A stretch of 64,000 bases of DNA, taken from positions 4,030,001 to 4,094,000 of the forward strand of contig NZ_CP064266.1 of NCBI RefSeq assembly GCF_022811845.1, in the 5' to 3' direction. The stretch's first letter is position 1. The number at the start of each line of letters is the position of its first letter. The notes below the pieces were generated by a model. That model saw only the letters and a program-made list of their open reading frames with translations, was not told the origin of the DNA and did not search any database. Source of the stretch: Bacillus pseudomycoides. GTDB lineage: Bacteria > Bacillota > Bacilli > Bacillales > Bacillaceae_G. Shown piece by piece: positions 26,763 to 35,831 of this stretch. Position numbers and translations under genes: made by a program.

Positions 26763-28229
26763 TTATGCTAAAGATTTTGTTTCTCTCATTACATCAATGA
26801 AGTATCCCCAGTTATTAATAACAGAAGAAATACTAATATGTTCATCTGGCGTATGAACGTTGAAAATATCTGGTCCAAATGAAATTGCATCTAATTCAGG
26901 CATTTTTTGAACAAATACACTACATTCAATACCGGCATGTACCGCAAAGATCTCAGCATCCTTGTTATATTTTTCTTTATGCACGTTTTCAAATAAATCA
27001 CGAATTGGTGAATTCGGATTGTATGGCCATTCTGGATATTCTGATTCCTTCTCGAATGTTGCCCCAACTAACTCTGCAATATGCTTAATCTCATTTGTAA
27101 TGTATTGTTTTAAACTACTTATAGAACTTCTTACTTCATTTCGTAATTTAATTTCATTATGTAATGTTTCAATTACACCTAAATTTGTTGAACTTTCTAC
27201 AAGTCCTTTAATATCCATGCTCATACTTTGAATTCCGTTTGGAATCAAGAATAAAGAAGAAATAAGTTGGTTCTGTGTTGTTTTAGCAAATACTTTTTCT
27301 ACTTTTTCTTCTAATTTTGTAAGAGAAACATGTACATCAGGATCTACAGCACGCAGCTCTTCTTGGAAAATGCGTGTCCATTCTACTACTTTCTCTTCTA
27401 CCTTTTGTACGTCATTTACAGATAATAGAATTGTCGCAACACTTTCACGTGGAATCGCATTTGTTTTTAATCCGCCATGAATTTCACTCATGTTAAATGA
27501 GATTTCTTTTGATAAATCATGAAGAACGCGTCCTAACACTTTATTGGCATTTCCTCGCTGTTTATCAATTTCCATACCGGAATGGCCACCTTTTAAGCCT
27601 CCAACATACAAACGATATGCTTCTAATTCAGCAGGTGCTTCTTCCCAATCAACAGAAATTGTTTCAACTGCTTTCGCTCCGCCTGCACTGCTCACTAATA
27701 ATTTATGATCTTCTTCAGAATCAATATTAATAAATATTTTCCCATCAAATTGACTCGCATCAACAGCAAAAGCTCCACCCATCGTTGTCTCTTCCTCAGT
27801 TGTAATTACAACCTCAAGAGCTGGATGCGGAATATCTGTTGAATCTAATAATGCTAATGCATACGCAACTGCAATACCATTATCAGCACCTAAAGTCGTT
27901 TGATTTGCATACAGCATGTCCCCAACGATTCGTAGCTCAATCGGATCTTTTTCAAAATCATGAACAGTTGCTTGGTTCTTCTCACAAACCATGTCCATAT
28001 GACCTTGAATAATAATTGTAGGCACATTTTCATAACCAGCAGTTGCTGCCTTTTTAATAATCACGTTTAAAGCTTTATCTTGTATAACTTCTAAATTACG
28101 ATCTTTTGCAAATTTCACTAGGAAATCGCTAATTTCTTTTTCATTTCCAGATCCTCTTGGAATCTTTGAAATTTCTGCAAAATGGTAAAATACCGGGTGC
28201 TTTGTTAATTGTTCTAAATTAGAATACAT
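26763..28229 (-). CDS. pepD: Xaa-His dipeptidase (aminoacyl-histidine dipeptidase), M20 family
   Basis: 488 aa, typical PepD length. The first metal ligand is in IIIQGHMDMVCEKN near residue 75, the bridging Asp in TLGADNGIAVAYA near 115, the general base pair in TTEEETTMGGAFAVD near 145, and a C-terminal His in NVHTPDEHISISS near 460. Cytoplasmic di-zinc enzyme that cleaves dipeptides with C-terminal histidine. Monocistronic, with its own terminator. Confidence 0.93.
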   Translation of the reverse strand: MYSNLEQLTKHPVFYHFAEISKIPRGSGNEKEISDFLVKFAKDRNLEVIQDKALNVIIKKAATAGYENVPTIIIQGHMDMVCEKNQATVHDFEKDPIELRIVGDMLYANQTTLGADNGIAVAYALALLDSTDIPHPALEVVITTEEETTMGGAFAVDASQFDGKIFINIDSEEDHKLLVSSAGGAKAVETISVDWEEAPAELEAYRLYVGGLKGGHSGMEIDKQRGNANKVLGRVLHDLSKEISFNMSEIHGGLKTNAIPRESVATILLSVNDVQKVEEKVVEWTRIFQEELRAVDPDVHVSLTKLEEKVEKVFAKTTQNQLISSLFLIPNGIQSMSMDIKGLVESSTNLGVIETLHNEIKLRNEVRSSISSLKQYITNEIKHIAELVGATFEKESEYPEWPYNPNSPIRDLFENVHKEKYNKDAEIFAVHAGIECSVFVQKMPELDAISFGPDIFNVHTPDEHISISSVINNWGYFIDVMRETKSLA

Positions 28230-28412
28230 TGTGAAGCTCCTCTCTTAAATAAATCTTTGAATTTTAAATCACTCTTTTCTTTATCATTATACCACGCTTC
28301 ATCACCTTACTTTTTATGTTTGGATTATCGCTCTTGCTTATGAAATCTATCCTTTACCCTTTTCACGGAATATTGGTATAATTTTTATACTACATAAAAA
28401 AGGAGAATGCAT

Positions 28413-28799
28413 ATGTATTTTACAGAAAACATTCCTTGCCCTGAACACATTTTTGATTTATATGATTCTGTCGGTTGGAATAACTATTTAAAGCTTTCAA
28501 AAGAGCAATTACATCATGCTCTCACTCAAAGTACTTTTGTCATAAGTGCTTATGATAACGATCAATTAATTGGAACCGGACGTATTATTTCAGATGGGAT
28601 AATTAACGCTTATCTATGTGGATTAGTCGTTCATCCCTCCTTTCAAAATCGCGGAATTGGAAAGGAGATCGTTCAAAAATTAATTGTAAAATGCCAAAAA
28701 CAGAACCTACACTTGCAATTAATTTGTACAGCTGAAAACATTCCATTCTATGAAAAGCTAGATTTCGAGGGATTTGCGATAGGAATGAAGAAAAAATAA
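28413..28799 (+). CDS. GNAT N-acetyltransferase
   Basis: 128 aa from ATG 28413, 7 nt after AAGGAG; the ATG at 28407 is too close to it. The CoA-binding motif is VHPSFQNRGIGKEIVQKL near residue 73-90, followed by the beta-bulge segment LQLICTAENIPFYEKLDFE. Complete single domain of the YitI/PanZ-like short type. Substrate unknown. Confidence 0.88.
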   Translation: MYFTENIPCPEHIFDLYDSVGWNNYLKLSKEQLHHALTQSTFVISAYDNDQLIGTGRIISDGIINAYLCGLVVHPSFQNRGIGKEIVQKLIVKCQKQNLHLQLICTAENIPFYEKLDFEGFAIGMKKK

Positions 28800-28813
28800 A
28801 AAAGAAAATGCAC

Positions 28814-28990
28814 CTATGCATTTTCTTTCAACTTCTTTTCCTGTATATATTTTGATGCATCACCATTCATGAGCTTTTCTAGTCGATTAATATTTTCTGT
28901 TAATGCACCTTTTACAAGAGAGAAATCTGTATTTGAATCTTCTTTTTCTTTCTTAAAAAAAGCAAGTTTTTGTTGTTTCATTTCTTGCAT
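28814..28990 (-). CDS. Small charged protein, tandem paralogue 2 behind the SpoIISA-like toxin
   Basis: 58 aa, with the strong ribosome site GGGGGAGGAG before ATG 28990. Highly charged, no signal or membrane segment. The central stretch FFKKEKEDSNTDFSLVKG is clearly related to the neighbouring 42-aa ORF (FFKEETG-DTTDFSLIKG), followed in both by a Glu/Leu-rich helix. Not recognised as a named family. Position downstream of the toxin on the same strand makes it a candidate antitoxin or accessory protein; that is inference. Confidence 0.6.
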   Translation of the reverse strand: MQEMKQQKLAFFKKEKEDSNTDFSLVKGALTENINRLEKLMNGDASKYIQEKKLKENA

Positions 28991-29068
28991 TTTCTCCTCC
29001 CCCTTTTGTAAAAAAGATACAATCTTTGTCTATCTTTATTATATATGAAATATGGACAGGTTGCACTT

Positions 29069-29197
29069 CTATCCTTTTCTTTTTAATTCTTCTTCTAAAT
29101 CTTCTACTTGCTGCATTGTATCTCCTTTTATTAAAGAAAAATCTGTTGTATCCCCAGTTTCTTCTTTAAAAAATTCATTACTATATTCTTTTTCCAC
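29069..29197 (-). CDS. Small charged protein, tandem paralogue 1 behind the SpoIISA-like toxin
   Basis: 42 aa, GTG start with AGAGGTGAT. The N-terminal FFKEETGDTTDFSLIKGD matches the 58-aa ORF downstream, and the C-terminal VEDLEEELKRKG is a short acidic-basic helix. It begins 123 bp after the SpoIISA-like stop, with a terminator-like hairpin in between. Two related ORFs in tandem, each with a good ribosome site, argue for real genes. Function unknown. Confidence 0.58.
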   Translation of the reverse strand: MEKEYSNEFFKEETGDTTDFSLIKGDTMQQVEDLEEELKRKG

Positions 29198-29296
29198 TAC
29201 AATCACCTCTACCTGCTAGTGTAGGGATGATTGTCCAATTTTATTCATTTTTTGTCCGATTTCCTCAGAATTTGTTCTAAATTATGTATAGGAGAA

Positions 29297-29321
29297 AAGG
29301 ACAGAATTGATATTCTGTCCT
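29297..29321 (-). terminator. Hairpin at the end of the SpoIISA-like gene
   Basis: AAGGACAGAAT and ATTCTGTCCTT make an 11-bp stem with a 4-nt loop, starting at the stop codon and followed on the minus strand by TTCTCC. Could terminate or attenuate transcription before the two small ORFs. Confidence 0.65.
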
Positions 29322-30061
29322 TACTTATTAAAATAACTATGATGAATCGTTAAATTATATACATTTTCAAAGTCACGATCTTGAAGATTGTTCTTTTGAC
29401 CATCAATAACAATGCAAACATCTTTTACGATTTTCGCTGGTATGATGCCGACATTTTTAACTTGCACCGCCTTTTGTTCATTTAACTGCTCTATATACTC
29501 TAAAGGTACTGTAATACTAAATTGAGAGCGGATGCCACGGAAATTTGTATTTAATTCATTAGCAGTGACAAACACAACAATTTTTGCGCCGATTTTTTCT
29601 GCATACGTATCAAGAAACGCGTTCAGACTTTGTGCATACTCAGTATCTGTATGCCATTCCATCGTACCAAATGCTGCGGGGTTTACATTTTGAATGATGG
29701 TAGTATAAATCTCTCCTCGTGCTTTCGAAGCGATTAATGATCGTTTAATGGATTGAACAGTCTTTCCGATATCACTAAATTTCGCACCCCATATTTCAGA
29801 AATATTTGGAGTTGAAATAAACGCAATATCGACAAAAATCACCATTGCAACGAACATTAAAATATTTTTCCAGAGGGTTAAATCAATACCTTTCATCATG
29901 AAATAAATTGTGACTGATGTAATAAACACACCATACCATGTTTTTCGAATAAATTGCTTTTTCTCTTCGTACAATTCTTCATTTCTCCAATAAAAGAAAA
30001 TAAGAAATAAAAAGACTAGTACGAGAAAAAACAAACCAATTCGAATGTTAGAGATTGTCAA
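29321..30061 (-). CDS. spoIISA: SpoIISA-like membrane toxin
   Basis: 246 aa, close to the 248 aa of B. subtilis SpoIISA. Three membrane segments (about residues 7-25, 43-58 and 65-83) are followed by a cytoplasmic domain of 160 residues. The segment IRKTWYGVFITS after the first helix matches the RKTWY block of SpoIISA, as does the third-helix VDIAF region. SpoIISA proteins damage the cell envelope during sporulation unless bound by a small antitoxin encoded just downstream. No clear SpoIISB sequence is visible here, but two small paralogous ORFs follow. Confident on fold and family, less on activity. Confidence 0.8.
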   Translation of the reverse strand: MTISNIRIGLFFLVLVFLFLIFFYWRNEELYEEKKQFIRKTWYGVFITSVTIYFMMKGIDLTLWKNILMFVAMVIFVDIAFISTPNISEIWGAKFSDIGKTVQSIKRSLIASKARGEIYTTIIQNVNPAAFGTMEWHTDTEYAQSLNAFLDTYAEKIGAKIVVFVTANELNTNFRGIRSQFSITVPLEYIEQLNEQKAVQVKNVGIIPAKIVKDVCIVIDGQKNNLQDRDFENVYNLTIHHSYFNK

Positions 30062-30257
30062 TCACATCACCCTCCATTCAAAAACTTCTCACGATATCAT
30101 TACATGCTCAACTTTCTCTCATTATGACAAAAGACATGGACAACCTTCTAAAGTCAGCTATACCGCATATACTAAAAAGGAATCCACGTCTTTTATAATG
30201 AATCTATATTGTATATGTAGACAAGCTTGCATTTCAAATTTCCGCAAATATTTTTTA

Positions 30258-30995
30258 TCAAGATATATGTTTAGGAATTACGCCTTCAGGCACTTCTCCG
30301 TCCATACTTAAATAATAATGACGAATTGGTTGTAGATTTTCATCTAACTCATAGACAAGAGGAATGCTGGTTGGAATATTTAATGATACTACCCCATCGT
30401 TCGATAGGTTATCTAAATATTGTACAAACGAACGAATTGTATTCCCGTGTGATGAGATGATTACCTTTTGATCAGATTGTAACGTTGGTACAATTTCCTT
30501 ATGCCAAAAGTCCAACACTCTTTTTTCTGTATCTTCTAGACATTCTGTCAAAGGAAATTCCTCTTTCTTAAGAAGTTTATACCTTGGATCAGTAATGTCA
30601 TACCTTGGATCATCTTCAGTAAGAGCTGGCGGTCGCACATCCATGCTTCGTCTCCAAATATGAACTTGTTCATCTCCATATTTCTTTGCTGTCTCATCCT
30701 TATTTAAACCTTGCAGTGCTCCGTAGTGTCTCTCATTTAACTTCCATGATTTATGTACGGGAACCCAAACCAAATCCATTTCATGAAGGACAATCCATAA
30801 TGTCCGAATCGCTCGTTTTAATACAGATGTGTATGCAACATCAAACGCATAACCATTGTTTTTCAATATTGCCCCAGCTTCTCTTGCTTCACTTAACCCA
30901 TTTTTTGATAAATCTACATCTGTCCATCCTGTAAATCTGTTTTCAAGATTCCATAAACTTTGTCCGTGACGAATAAGTACAAGTTTTATCATCAT
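30258..30995 (-). CDS. gpmA: 2,3-bisphosphoglycerate-dependent phosphoglycerate mutase
   Basis: 245 aa. The phosphohistidine motif LIRHGQSLWNLENRFTGW is near residue 7-24, ERHYGALQGLNKDET near 90, and the second histidine in ISSHGNTIRS near 185. Interconverts 3- and 2-phosphoglycerate. Bacillus uses the cofactor-independent GpmI as its main enzyme, so this is an accessory copy, as often found in the B. cereus group. ATGATG start with AAAGGGGAA. Confidence 0.92.
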   Translation of the reverse strand: MMIKLVLIRHGQSLWNLENRFTGWTDVDLSKNGLSEAREAGAILKNNGYAFDVAYTSVLKRAIRTLWIVLHEMDLVWVPVHKSWKLNERHYGALQGLNKDETAKKYGDEQVHIWRRSMDVRPPALTEDDPRYDITDPRYKLLKKEEFPLTECLEDTEKRVLDFWHKEIVPTLQSDQKVIISSHGNTIRSFVQYLDNLSNDGVVSLNIPTSIPLVYELDENLQPIRHYYLSMDGEVPEGVIPKHIS

Positions 30996-31171
30996 AATTC
31001 CCCTTTCGGAAATAACAATTTACATTTTACAATACGTACACGTCATAAAGTATCTGGTAATGTTCATTTTTTATTCATGTATTTATATGCTCCACTCATA
31101 GTTGCCAAAATACATCGATAAAATGATTCCTTTTTCAAACTCTACAACAAACCGAAAAATAATTTATTTAC

Positions 31172-31654
31172 TCATTTTTGATCCACTGGTTCTTCTCTCT
31201 TAGATAGCCATGCATCAAAACCTAAACGGCTATTTGCTAGTTCTGTCATCACTTGATGCCAATTCTCTTCACATGTTTCACCAAACTTTGAAAAAATACT
31301 GCTCATTTGTTCTCTTTGTACATCGCTTAGTTTTCTCTCTAGCTCTGCTCCTTCTGTCGTTAGGACAAGCTGTTTCACACGACGATCGTGTTCTGCTTCC
31401 TTGCTTTCAATAAGCCCCTTTTCAAGAAGCTGACGGAGTGGCCCGTGAAGAGCTTGTTTACTTATTTCTAACAGAGATAACAATTCATTTATACTAAGCC
31501 CAGGAAAGCGAGCAATAAAAAATAAGATTCGATGATGCACGCGCTGTATACCATACTCTTTTATAATTTCATCTGGTTTTTCTGTAAATGTTTTATATGC
31601 AAAATAAAACAGTGCAAGTGCTTGATTCATTTGTTCTTCTTTATGTTGTGTCAT
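31172..31654 (-). CDS. MarR-family transcriptional regulator
   Basis: 160 aa winged helix. LSINELLSLLEISKQALHGPLRQLLEKGLIE is the helix-turn-helix (residues 52-82, read in parts) and AEHDRRVKQLVLT the wing with the conserved DxR. No small-molecule clue. The promoter has an extended -10. Its target is not obvious: the lipoprotein genes upstream on the same strand are the nearest candidates. Confidence 0.88.
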   Translation of the reverse strand: MTQHKEEQMNQALALFYFAYKTFTEKPDEIIKEYGIQRVHHRILFFIARFPGLSINELLSLLEISKQALHGPLRQLLEKGLIESKEAEHDRRVKQLVLTTEGAELERKLSDVQREQMSSIFSKFGETCEENWHQVMTELANSRLGFDAWLSKREEPVDQK

Positions 31655-31675
31655 CTACTTTCCCCCTATATGTAA

Positions 31676-31681
31676 ATTATA
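31676..31681 (-). promoter_or_regulatory. Extended -10 of the MarR gene
   Basis: TGGTATAAT on the minus strand gives a TGnTATAAT extended -10, placing the transcript start some 15 nt before the marR-type ATG. No good -35 is seen. Confidence 0.45.
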
Positions 31682-31741
31682 CCACAATTTATTTCTGAAA
31701 TATGAAATCAATCGCCTTGACTTAATAAGGGGGACCTTACT

Positions 31742-31768
31742 TTAACTTACTAGTTTCTTTACTTTCAT
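31742..31768 (-). pseudogene. Vestigial 5' end of a third lipoprotein gene
   Basis: After AAAGGGGGTATATG an ATG opens MKVKKLVS and stops at once. The same ribosome site and the same first residues (MKAKRLVS) begin the two intact lipoprotein genes upstream, so this is the stump of a deleted copy. Confidence 0.6.
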
Positions 31769-31795
31769 AATCATATACCCCCTTTATTAATACAA

Positions 31796-32557
31796 TTATT
31801 TACCTGCTAGTTCTTGTTTCTTCTTAGCTATGTTTGCTGTAGCCTCTTTCCAATACTTACCGCCTTCTTTTATCATATTTAATGAAGTTTTCATCTTCTC
31901 ATTATCCCCTTCCTTTGCAGATTCTATTTGAAGTGTATAGGCTTCATCATATAAGTTCATTGCCTTAACTATAGTTTCATGGTCTTCTTTAAACTCATTA
32001 GGCGGGTTTACTTCTTTAATTTTCTTTGTTGTATCCTTCAACTTAACTACTAAACCTTCAAATTCTTTTATCTTTTCAGTTTCAGTCTTTTCTGAAGTAG
32101 CCATTGTTTGTATATCAAGACCAACTTTAATTAATTCCGAAGCTTGATTAAGAATTTTAGTAGGGTACTCTTGAACAGTTAAAGGTTCCCCTTTCGCTAC
32201 CGCTAGTTTGTCTTCTTTCTTTTCAGTAGAAGACTTAACTTCTTTCTTTTCAGTTTCAGTCTTTTCTGAAGTAGCCATTGTTTGTATATCAAGACCAACT
32301 TTAATTAATTCCGAAGCTTGATTAAGAATTTTAGTAGGGTACTCTTGAACAGTTAAAGGTTCCCCTTTCGCTACCGCTAGTTTGTCTTCTTTCTTTTCAG
32401 TAGAAGACTTAACTTCTTTCTTTTCAGTTGAAGGTTTGTCTTCTTTTTGAGCTGCCTTAGTTTCTACCTTTTTAGTTTCGTTCTCTGCTGAGTCTGTTCC
32501 GCAACCCCCTAATAATATAAGTGGAATTGCCAAACTTACTAGTCTCTTTGCTTTCAT
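31796..32557 (-). CDS. Lipoprotein with an internal 58-residue tandem duplication
   Basis: 253 aa from ATG 32557 (AAAGGGG site). Signal peptide with lipobox LLGGC at Cys 19 (MKAKRLVSLAIPLILLGGC), then a Lys/Glu/Thr-rich linker and a helical domain. A 58-residue unit (from KKEVKSSTEKKEDK to SEKTETE) occurs twice without a change in protein, and the DNA repeats exactly with a 174-bp period. The C-terminal helical domain (KEFEGLVVKLKDTTKKIKE onward) matches the neighbouring lipoprotein. Anchored on the outer face of the membrane; function unknown. Confidence 0.85.
   Translation of the reverse strand: MKAKRLVSLAIPLILLGGCGTDSAENETKKVETKAAQKEDKPSTEKKEVKSSTEKKEDKLAVAKGEPLTVQEYPTKILNQASELIKVGLDIQTMATSEKTETEKKEVKSSTEKKEDKLAVAKGEPLTVQEYPTKILNQASELIKVGLDIQTMATSEKTETEKIKEFEGLVVKLKDTTKKIKEVNPPNEFKEDHETIVKAMNLYDEAYTLQIESAKEGDNEKMKTSLNMIKEGGKYWKEATANIAKKKQELAGK
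32072..32429. repeat. 174-bp tandem duplication inside the lipoprotein gene
   Basis: About 2.06 copies of a 174-bp unit, identical by eye, in frame (58 codons). Absence of differences indicates a very recent event or active copy-number change. Confidence 0.85.
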
Positions 32558-32599
32558 AAACACATACCCCTTTATTTGAATAATTTAGAATGAACGAGT

Positions 32600-33175
32600 T
32601 TATTTAGTCACCTTACTGTTCGCATCGCCTAACTTCTTGGACGCTTCCACCCATAAGTTACCTGCTTCTTCCATGACCTTTACAGCTTTTTCCGCTTTAG
32701 AAGGATTAGACTCTGTTATGGACTCAATTAGAAGTTGAAAACTGGACTCGAACGTTTGCATTGCTTTATCGATGTCCTTATGTACTTCTGCGAACTCTTT
32801 CGGTACTTTTAACTCTCTAGCCTGTTTTGTTAACTTTTTTGAAGTTTCCGCTAGAGCCCTATACTTATACTTGTTAGTCGCTGATAGAGAATCCCCATCA
32901 ACTAGACTATCCATCTCGTCTACTTTACCTTGTAACTCCAAAGCTAAGTCTGTAAGAGAGTTTATGTATTCTTCTGTTGAATAATCCCCTACGTCTACTG
33001 GTTTAGGCTCTTCTGCTTTAGCTTCTTTTTCTTTAGGCTCTACTGACTTATTTTCCATTGTTATTTTACGTTCTTGTTTAGGACTACTCTCTGACTCAAG
33101 GATTACTTTATCAGAAGAACAACCTCCTAATAACATAAGTGGAATTGCTAAACTTACTAGTCTCTTTGCTTTCAT
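32600..33175 (-). CDS. Lipoprotein, paralogue of the next gene
   Basis: 191 aa from ATG 33175 with TTGGGGGAA. Signal peptide and lipobox (MKAKRLVSLAIPLMLLGGC, Cys 19) differ from the downstream paralogue by one residue. After a charged linker (EKEAKAEEPKPVDVGD) comes a helical bundle with LTKQARELKVPKEFAEVHKD and ending VEASKKLGDANSKVTK. 42 bp precede the second lipoprotein gene. Function unknown; tandem duplication origin is clear from the signal peptides. Confidence 0.82.
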   Translation of the reverse strand: MKAKRLVSLAIPLMLLGGCSSDKVILESESSPKQERKITMENKSVEPKEKEAKAEEPKPVDVGDYSTEEYINSLTDLALELQGKVDEMDSLVDGDSLSATNKYKYRALAETSKKLTKQARELKVPKEFAEVHKDIDKAMQTFESSFQLLIESITESNPSKAEKAVKVMEEAGNLWVEASKKLGDANSKVTK

Positions 33176-33234
33176 CTTAAATTCCCCCAAAAATTTAATA
33201 CTACTTATAAGCTAAATTAGTTACCCCCTTACTC

Positions 33235-33569
33235 CTACTCTATTTTTTGCATTTTTGCATTTGCTTCGTCTATTAGCTTTGAAGCCTTAGATAGTGACTC
33301 ATCACCAAGTTTAACTAAATTTATGTCTTCTTTTACTAAACCGTTTTGTATTGAATCAACCGCAAGTTCTACTAGACCCATAGACTTATGTAAGGTAAGT
33401 TGTACGTCTTCATATTTCGTACCAGGGTTTAAACTGTCTACCTCTTTTGCTATCTTTAAAAACCGTTCTGACTTATCTTTAAACTCTTTCTCTTTTTCCT
33501 TTATAGTCTTGTTTGATAAGAATATTCTTTCACTGTTTAATAAACTTTTATATATCAGTGTTTAATGAG
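33235..33569 (-). pseudogene. 5'-truncated lipoprotein remnant
   Basis: An open frame of about 110 codons without a plausible start or signal peptide. Its sequence FLKIAKEVDSLNPGTKYEDV, then LHKSMGLVELAVDSIQNG and SKASKLIDEANAKMQKIE, follows the same helical pattern as the C-terminal half of the intact lipoproteins. It lies immediately upstream of them on the same strand, so it is a decayed member of the same family. Confidence 0.6.
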
Positions 33570-33718
33570 TATTTCGTATCAAACTTTTTCTAAAAAGCAT
33601 TCTAATACATAATGTGAAACTAACGTTTTTATCAATCTTTTTTTTTAATGTCCTAAGTAACATAGATTGATATAAAAAAATAATTAAGTTTTTTTATTTT
33701 AATCGAACTAACGCCCCA

Positions 33719-33823
33719 TTATCCGTAGTACTTAATTTCAGCATTTTCTTTCTTTGCTCGAATAGTGATTCTTCCAGTGAACTGTGGTGGATTTTCATAA
33801 TTTTTTTCAACTTCATCAAACAT
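33719..33823 (-). other. Short coding-like fragment
   Basis: 34 codons from ATG 33823 (MFDEVEKNYENPPQF then TGRITIRAKKENAEIKYYG). The amino acid pattern looks like the C-terminus of a real protein, but there is no ribosome site. The rest of 33570-33980 shows nothing else. Confidence 0.25.
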
Positions 33824-33980
33824 AGCTTTTAAAAGTGAGCTGCTTTTAATTAAACTTTTATTCTAAAGCAACATATCGATTAAAGAAGTTAGTAAATAAT
33901 AAAGTAAAATCCCCTTTCTGCACTATATAAAGGGGATTTTAAAACGATTCATTCATAATATACTTTATCAATTCTTTCAT

Positions 33981-34931
33981 CTATACACTGTCGTCTCTTA
34001 AACTAACTATCTCTACTCCCTTTATTGTTTCTTCAATCGCCTCTTTATTTGTTAAAATCCAAAAGAACATTTCTTCATTTAACTTTAATAATTCTGCTGA
34101 TTGAACAAAATAAGTAATGAAGATGACTTGAATACCTAGCATTACATACCAAATCGCCTGAATTTCTGCTTCTGATAAAGGATTCTGTTTATGGTATCCC
34201 TTAAAAATATTTCGAACAATATATAACCAGTCACTTCTTAATTGTTCATCACAAAATACTTCGCTTAAAATACTAGTGAAACAATAGCACAAATCAAACA
34301 CTCTCACATTTATTTCTACAAGTTCAAAATCTATAAATCCTTGAAACTCATCTTCCTTAAAGATTAAGTTAGATAAATGCATATCTCGATGAATGAGTTG
34401 CCTTGGTAACAATATAACGGCATCTTTAAAGTCTTTTTACAGCTGGTTCATAGTTTGTATGATCTCAGAATGAACTTGCTCACTACTTTTCAGAATAGGT
34501 GTGGCCCAATCATAAATTACATTGTACAAATTACGTTCCAAAAATTCTTCTGCATGATTTGTGGAACAAAGTGCCTGATGTAACTTCGCAACTTCATTTC
34601 CGATAATATTACCTAACACTTTAAGATTTTCAACAAGTTTTACCTCAACAACATTTCCCTCTACATACTCATACATACAATAATATTTATCATCTTGTAA
34701 AATATAGCTTTCGTTACCTCTTGTCTTCAAAAGCTTTTGTACTCTAATGCCTTTTTGTGCAAGTTGATTTAATACATATGTTTCAGCCAACAACTGCTTT
34801 ATTGAACCTTTTTCTTTTAATATATAATTTTGCTTATTCCTTATAACCTTCGTTACTTTCGGTTGAATTACTGTAGCTGTTATATGTTCATTTTGAAACC
34901 AAAACTTTGCAAGGTTTAATGATTGTTCCAT
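33981..34931 (-). pseudogene. Aminoglycoside-phosphotransferase-fold kinase, interrupted by an in-frame stop
   Basis: One continuous frame from ATG 34931 to 33981, cut by TAA at 34437-34439 between TMNQL and KDFKDAVILLPRQ. The N-lobe has the ATP-binding Lys in NYILKEKGS, and the part after the stop has the catalytic loop LIHRDMHLSN and metal-binding GFIDFELVE. The intact protein would be about 316 aa. Because the stop is a single substitution in an otherwise perfect frame, this is a true nonsense allele (or, less likely, a base-calling error). Family phosphorylates sugars, amino alcohols or drugs; substrate unknown. Confidence 0.85.
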
Positions 34932-34949
34932 CCTACATATACCCCTTAC

Positions 34950-35336
34950 TTATATTTTTCGAAACACTACTTCCAAAAGCATACCAACACCAATACCTAT
35001 CGTATAAGCTAATAAATCACTCCACAAAAAACCATACCCTAATACAAGTCCCCCTAAAGTCGTTGCACGAATATTATCTATCCAATCCGCATGATATAAT
35101 TGACTGATTTCAATACCATAACAAAATAGTAAACTTAAAAACGCGATATTTTTAGTCTTCATTTTATGAAAAAGGAATCCAAATCCAATAAAAATCATGA
35201 GAGCCCACAGTGCATCCCCTAAATACGCATTTAATAGATTAGGTAAAGCATAAGCAAATTTCCTTGATGCCAATCCTAAAATAACTACTATTATTGTCAA
35301 GATTGCATACAGCAACCTATTTCGTTTATAGCTCAT
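34950..35336 (-). CDS. DUF2809 membrane protein
   Basis: 128 aa with four hydrophobic segments. GLASRKFAYALPNLLNAYLGDALWALM near residues 21-47 is the DUF2809 core (quoted family pattern LASR...GDxLWAL) and ISQLYHADWIDNIRATTLGG near 77-96 its second block. Function unknown. Start ATG with AAAGGAC, 17 bp after the end of the broken acetyltransferase, so once in one transcript. Confidence 0.82.
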   Translation of the reverse strand: MSYKRNRLLYAILTIIVVILGLASRKFAYALPNLLNAYLGDALWALMIFIGFGFLFHKMKTKNIAFLSLLFCYGIEISQLYHADWIDNIRATTLGGLVLGYGFLWSDLLAYTIGIGVGMLLEVVFRKI

Positions 35337-35353
35337 TATGAAGTCCTTTCTTA

Positions 35354-35786
35354 TTACACAACACGTTTTACAAACCCTGTACTTTTTTCAACATATCCCA
35401 TACATTTATAAAATTGGTGCGCATGGTGTCTTTTCTCACGATTCCCACTATTTTAAGCAAATCGAATCTATCCCTTGTTCCATCGCTCATTTCTCTGCTG
35501 CTTCTATTAATCTTTTTCCTATCCCTTGATTTCGAAACTCTTCATCTACTACTAATGCAATAATGCGAGCGTATATTCCATCTTCAGTGTAAAGCATGCC
35601 TGTACATAAGCCAATCATTCCAATAACATGCTCATTTTCTTCTGCTACTAACGTATAGTAATCTGGGTGAGAAAAAATATTTTGAAGTCTTATTTTCATA
35701 TATTCTACAGTTGTTGGATAACCAAGGTGCTTCATTAATGAAGTTAAATCATGTACATCGTCTAAGCGTGCCTTTTTGATTTCCAC
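35354..35786 (-). pseudogene. GNAT acetyltransferase, broken by a stop and an insertion
   Basis: The frame begins MEIKKARLDDVHDLTSLMKH and runs through the CoA motif VDEEFRNQGIGKRLIEAAEK, where TGA (35487-35489) stands in place of a Trp codon. Continuing in frame gives AMEQGIDSICL, then an extra A in the run at 35451-35454 shifts the frame; correcting it restores REKRHHAHQFYKCMGY, the usual GNAT C-terminus, to a stop at 35354. Two independent lesions make it a true pseudogene. Confidence 0.82.
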
Positions 35787-35831
35787 ACCTCACCCTCCTC
35801 TACTGTTCAAAACCCCTATACCATTATTCAT

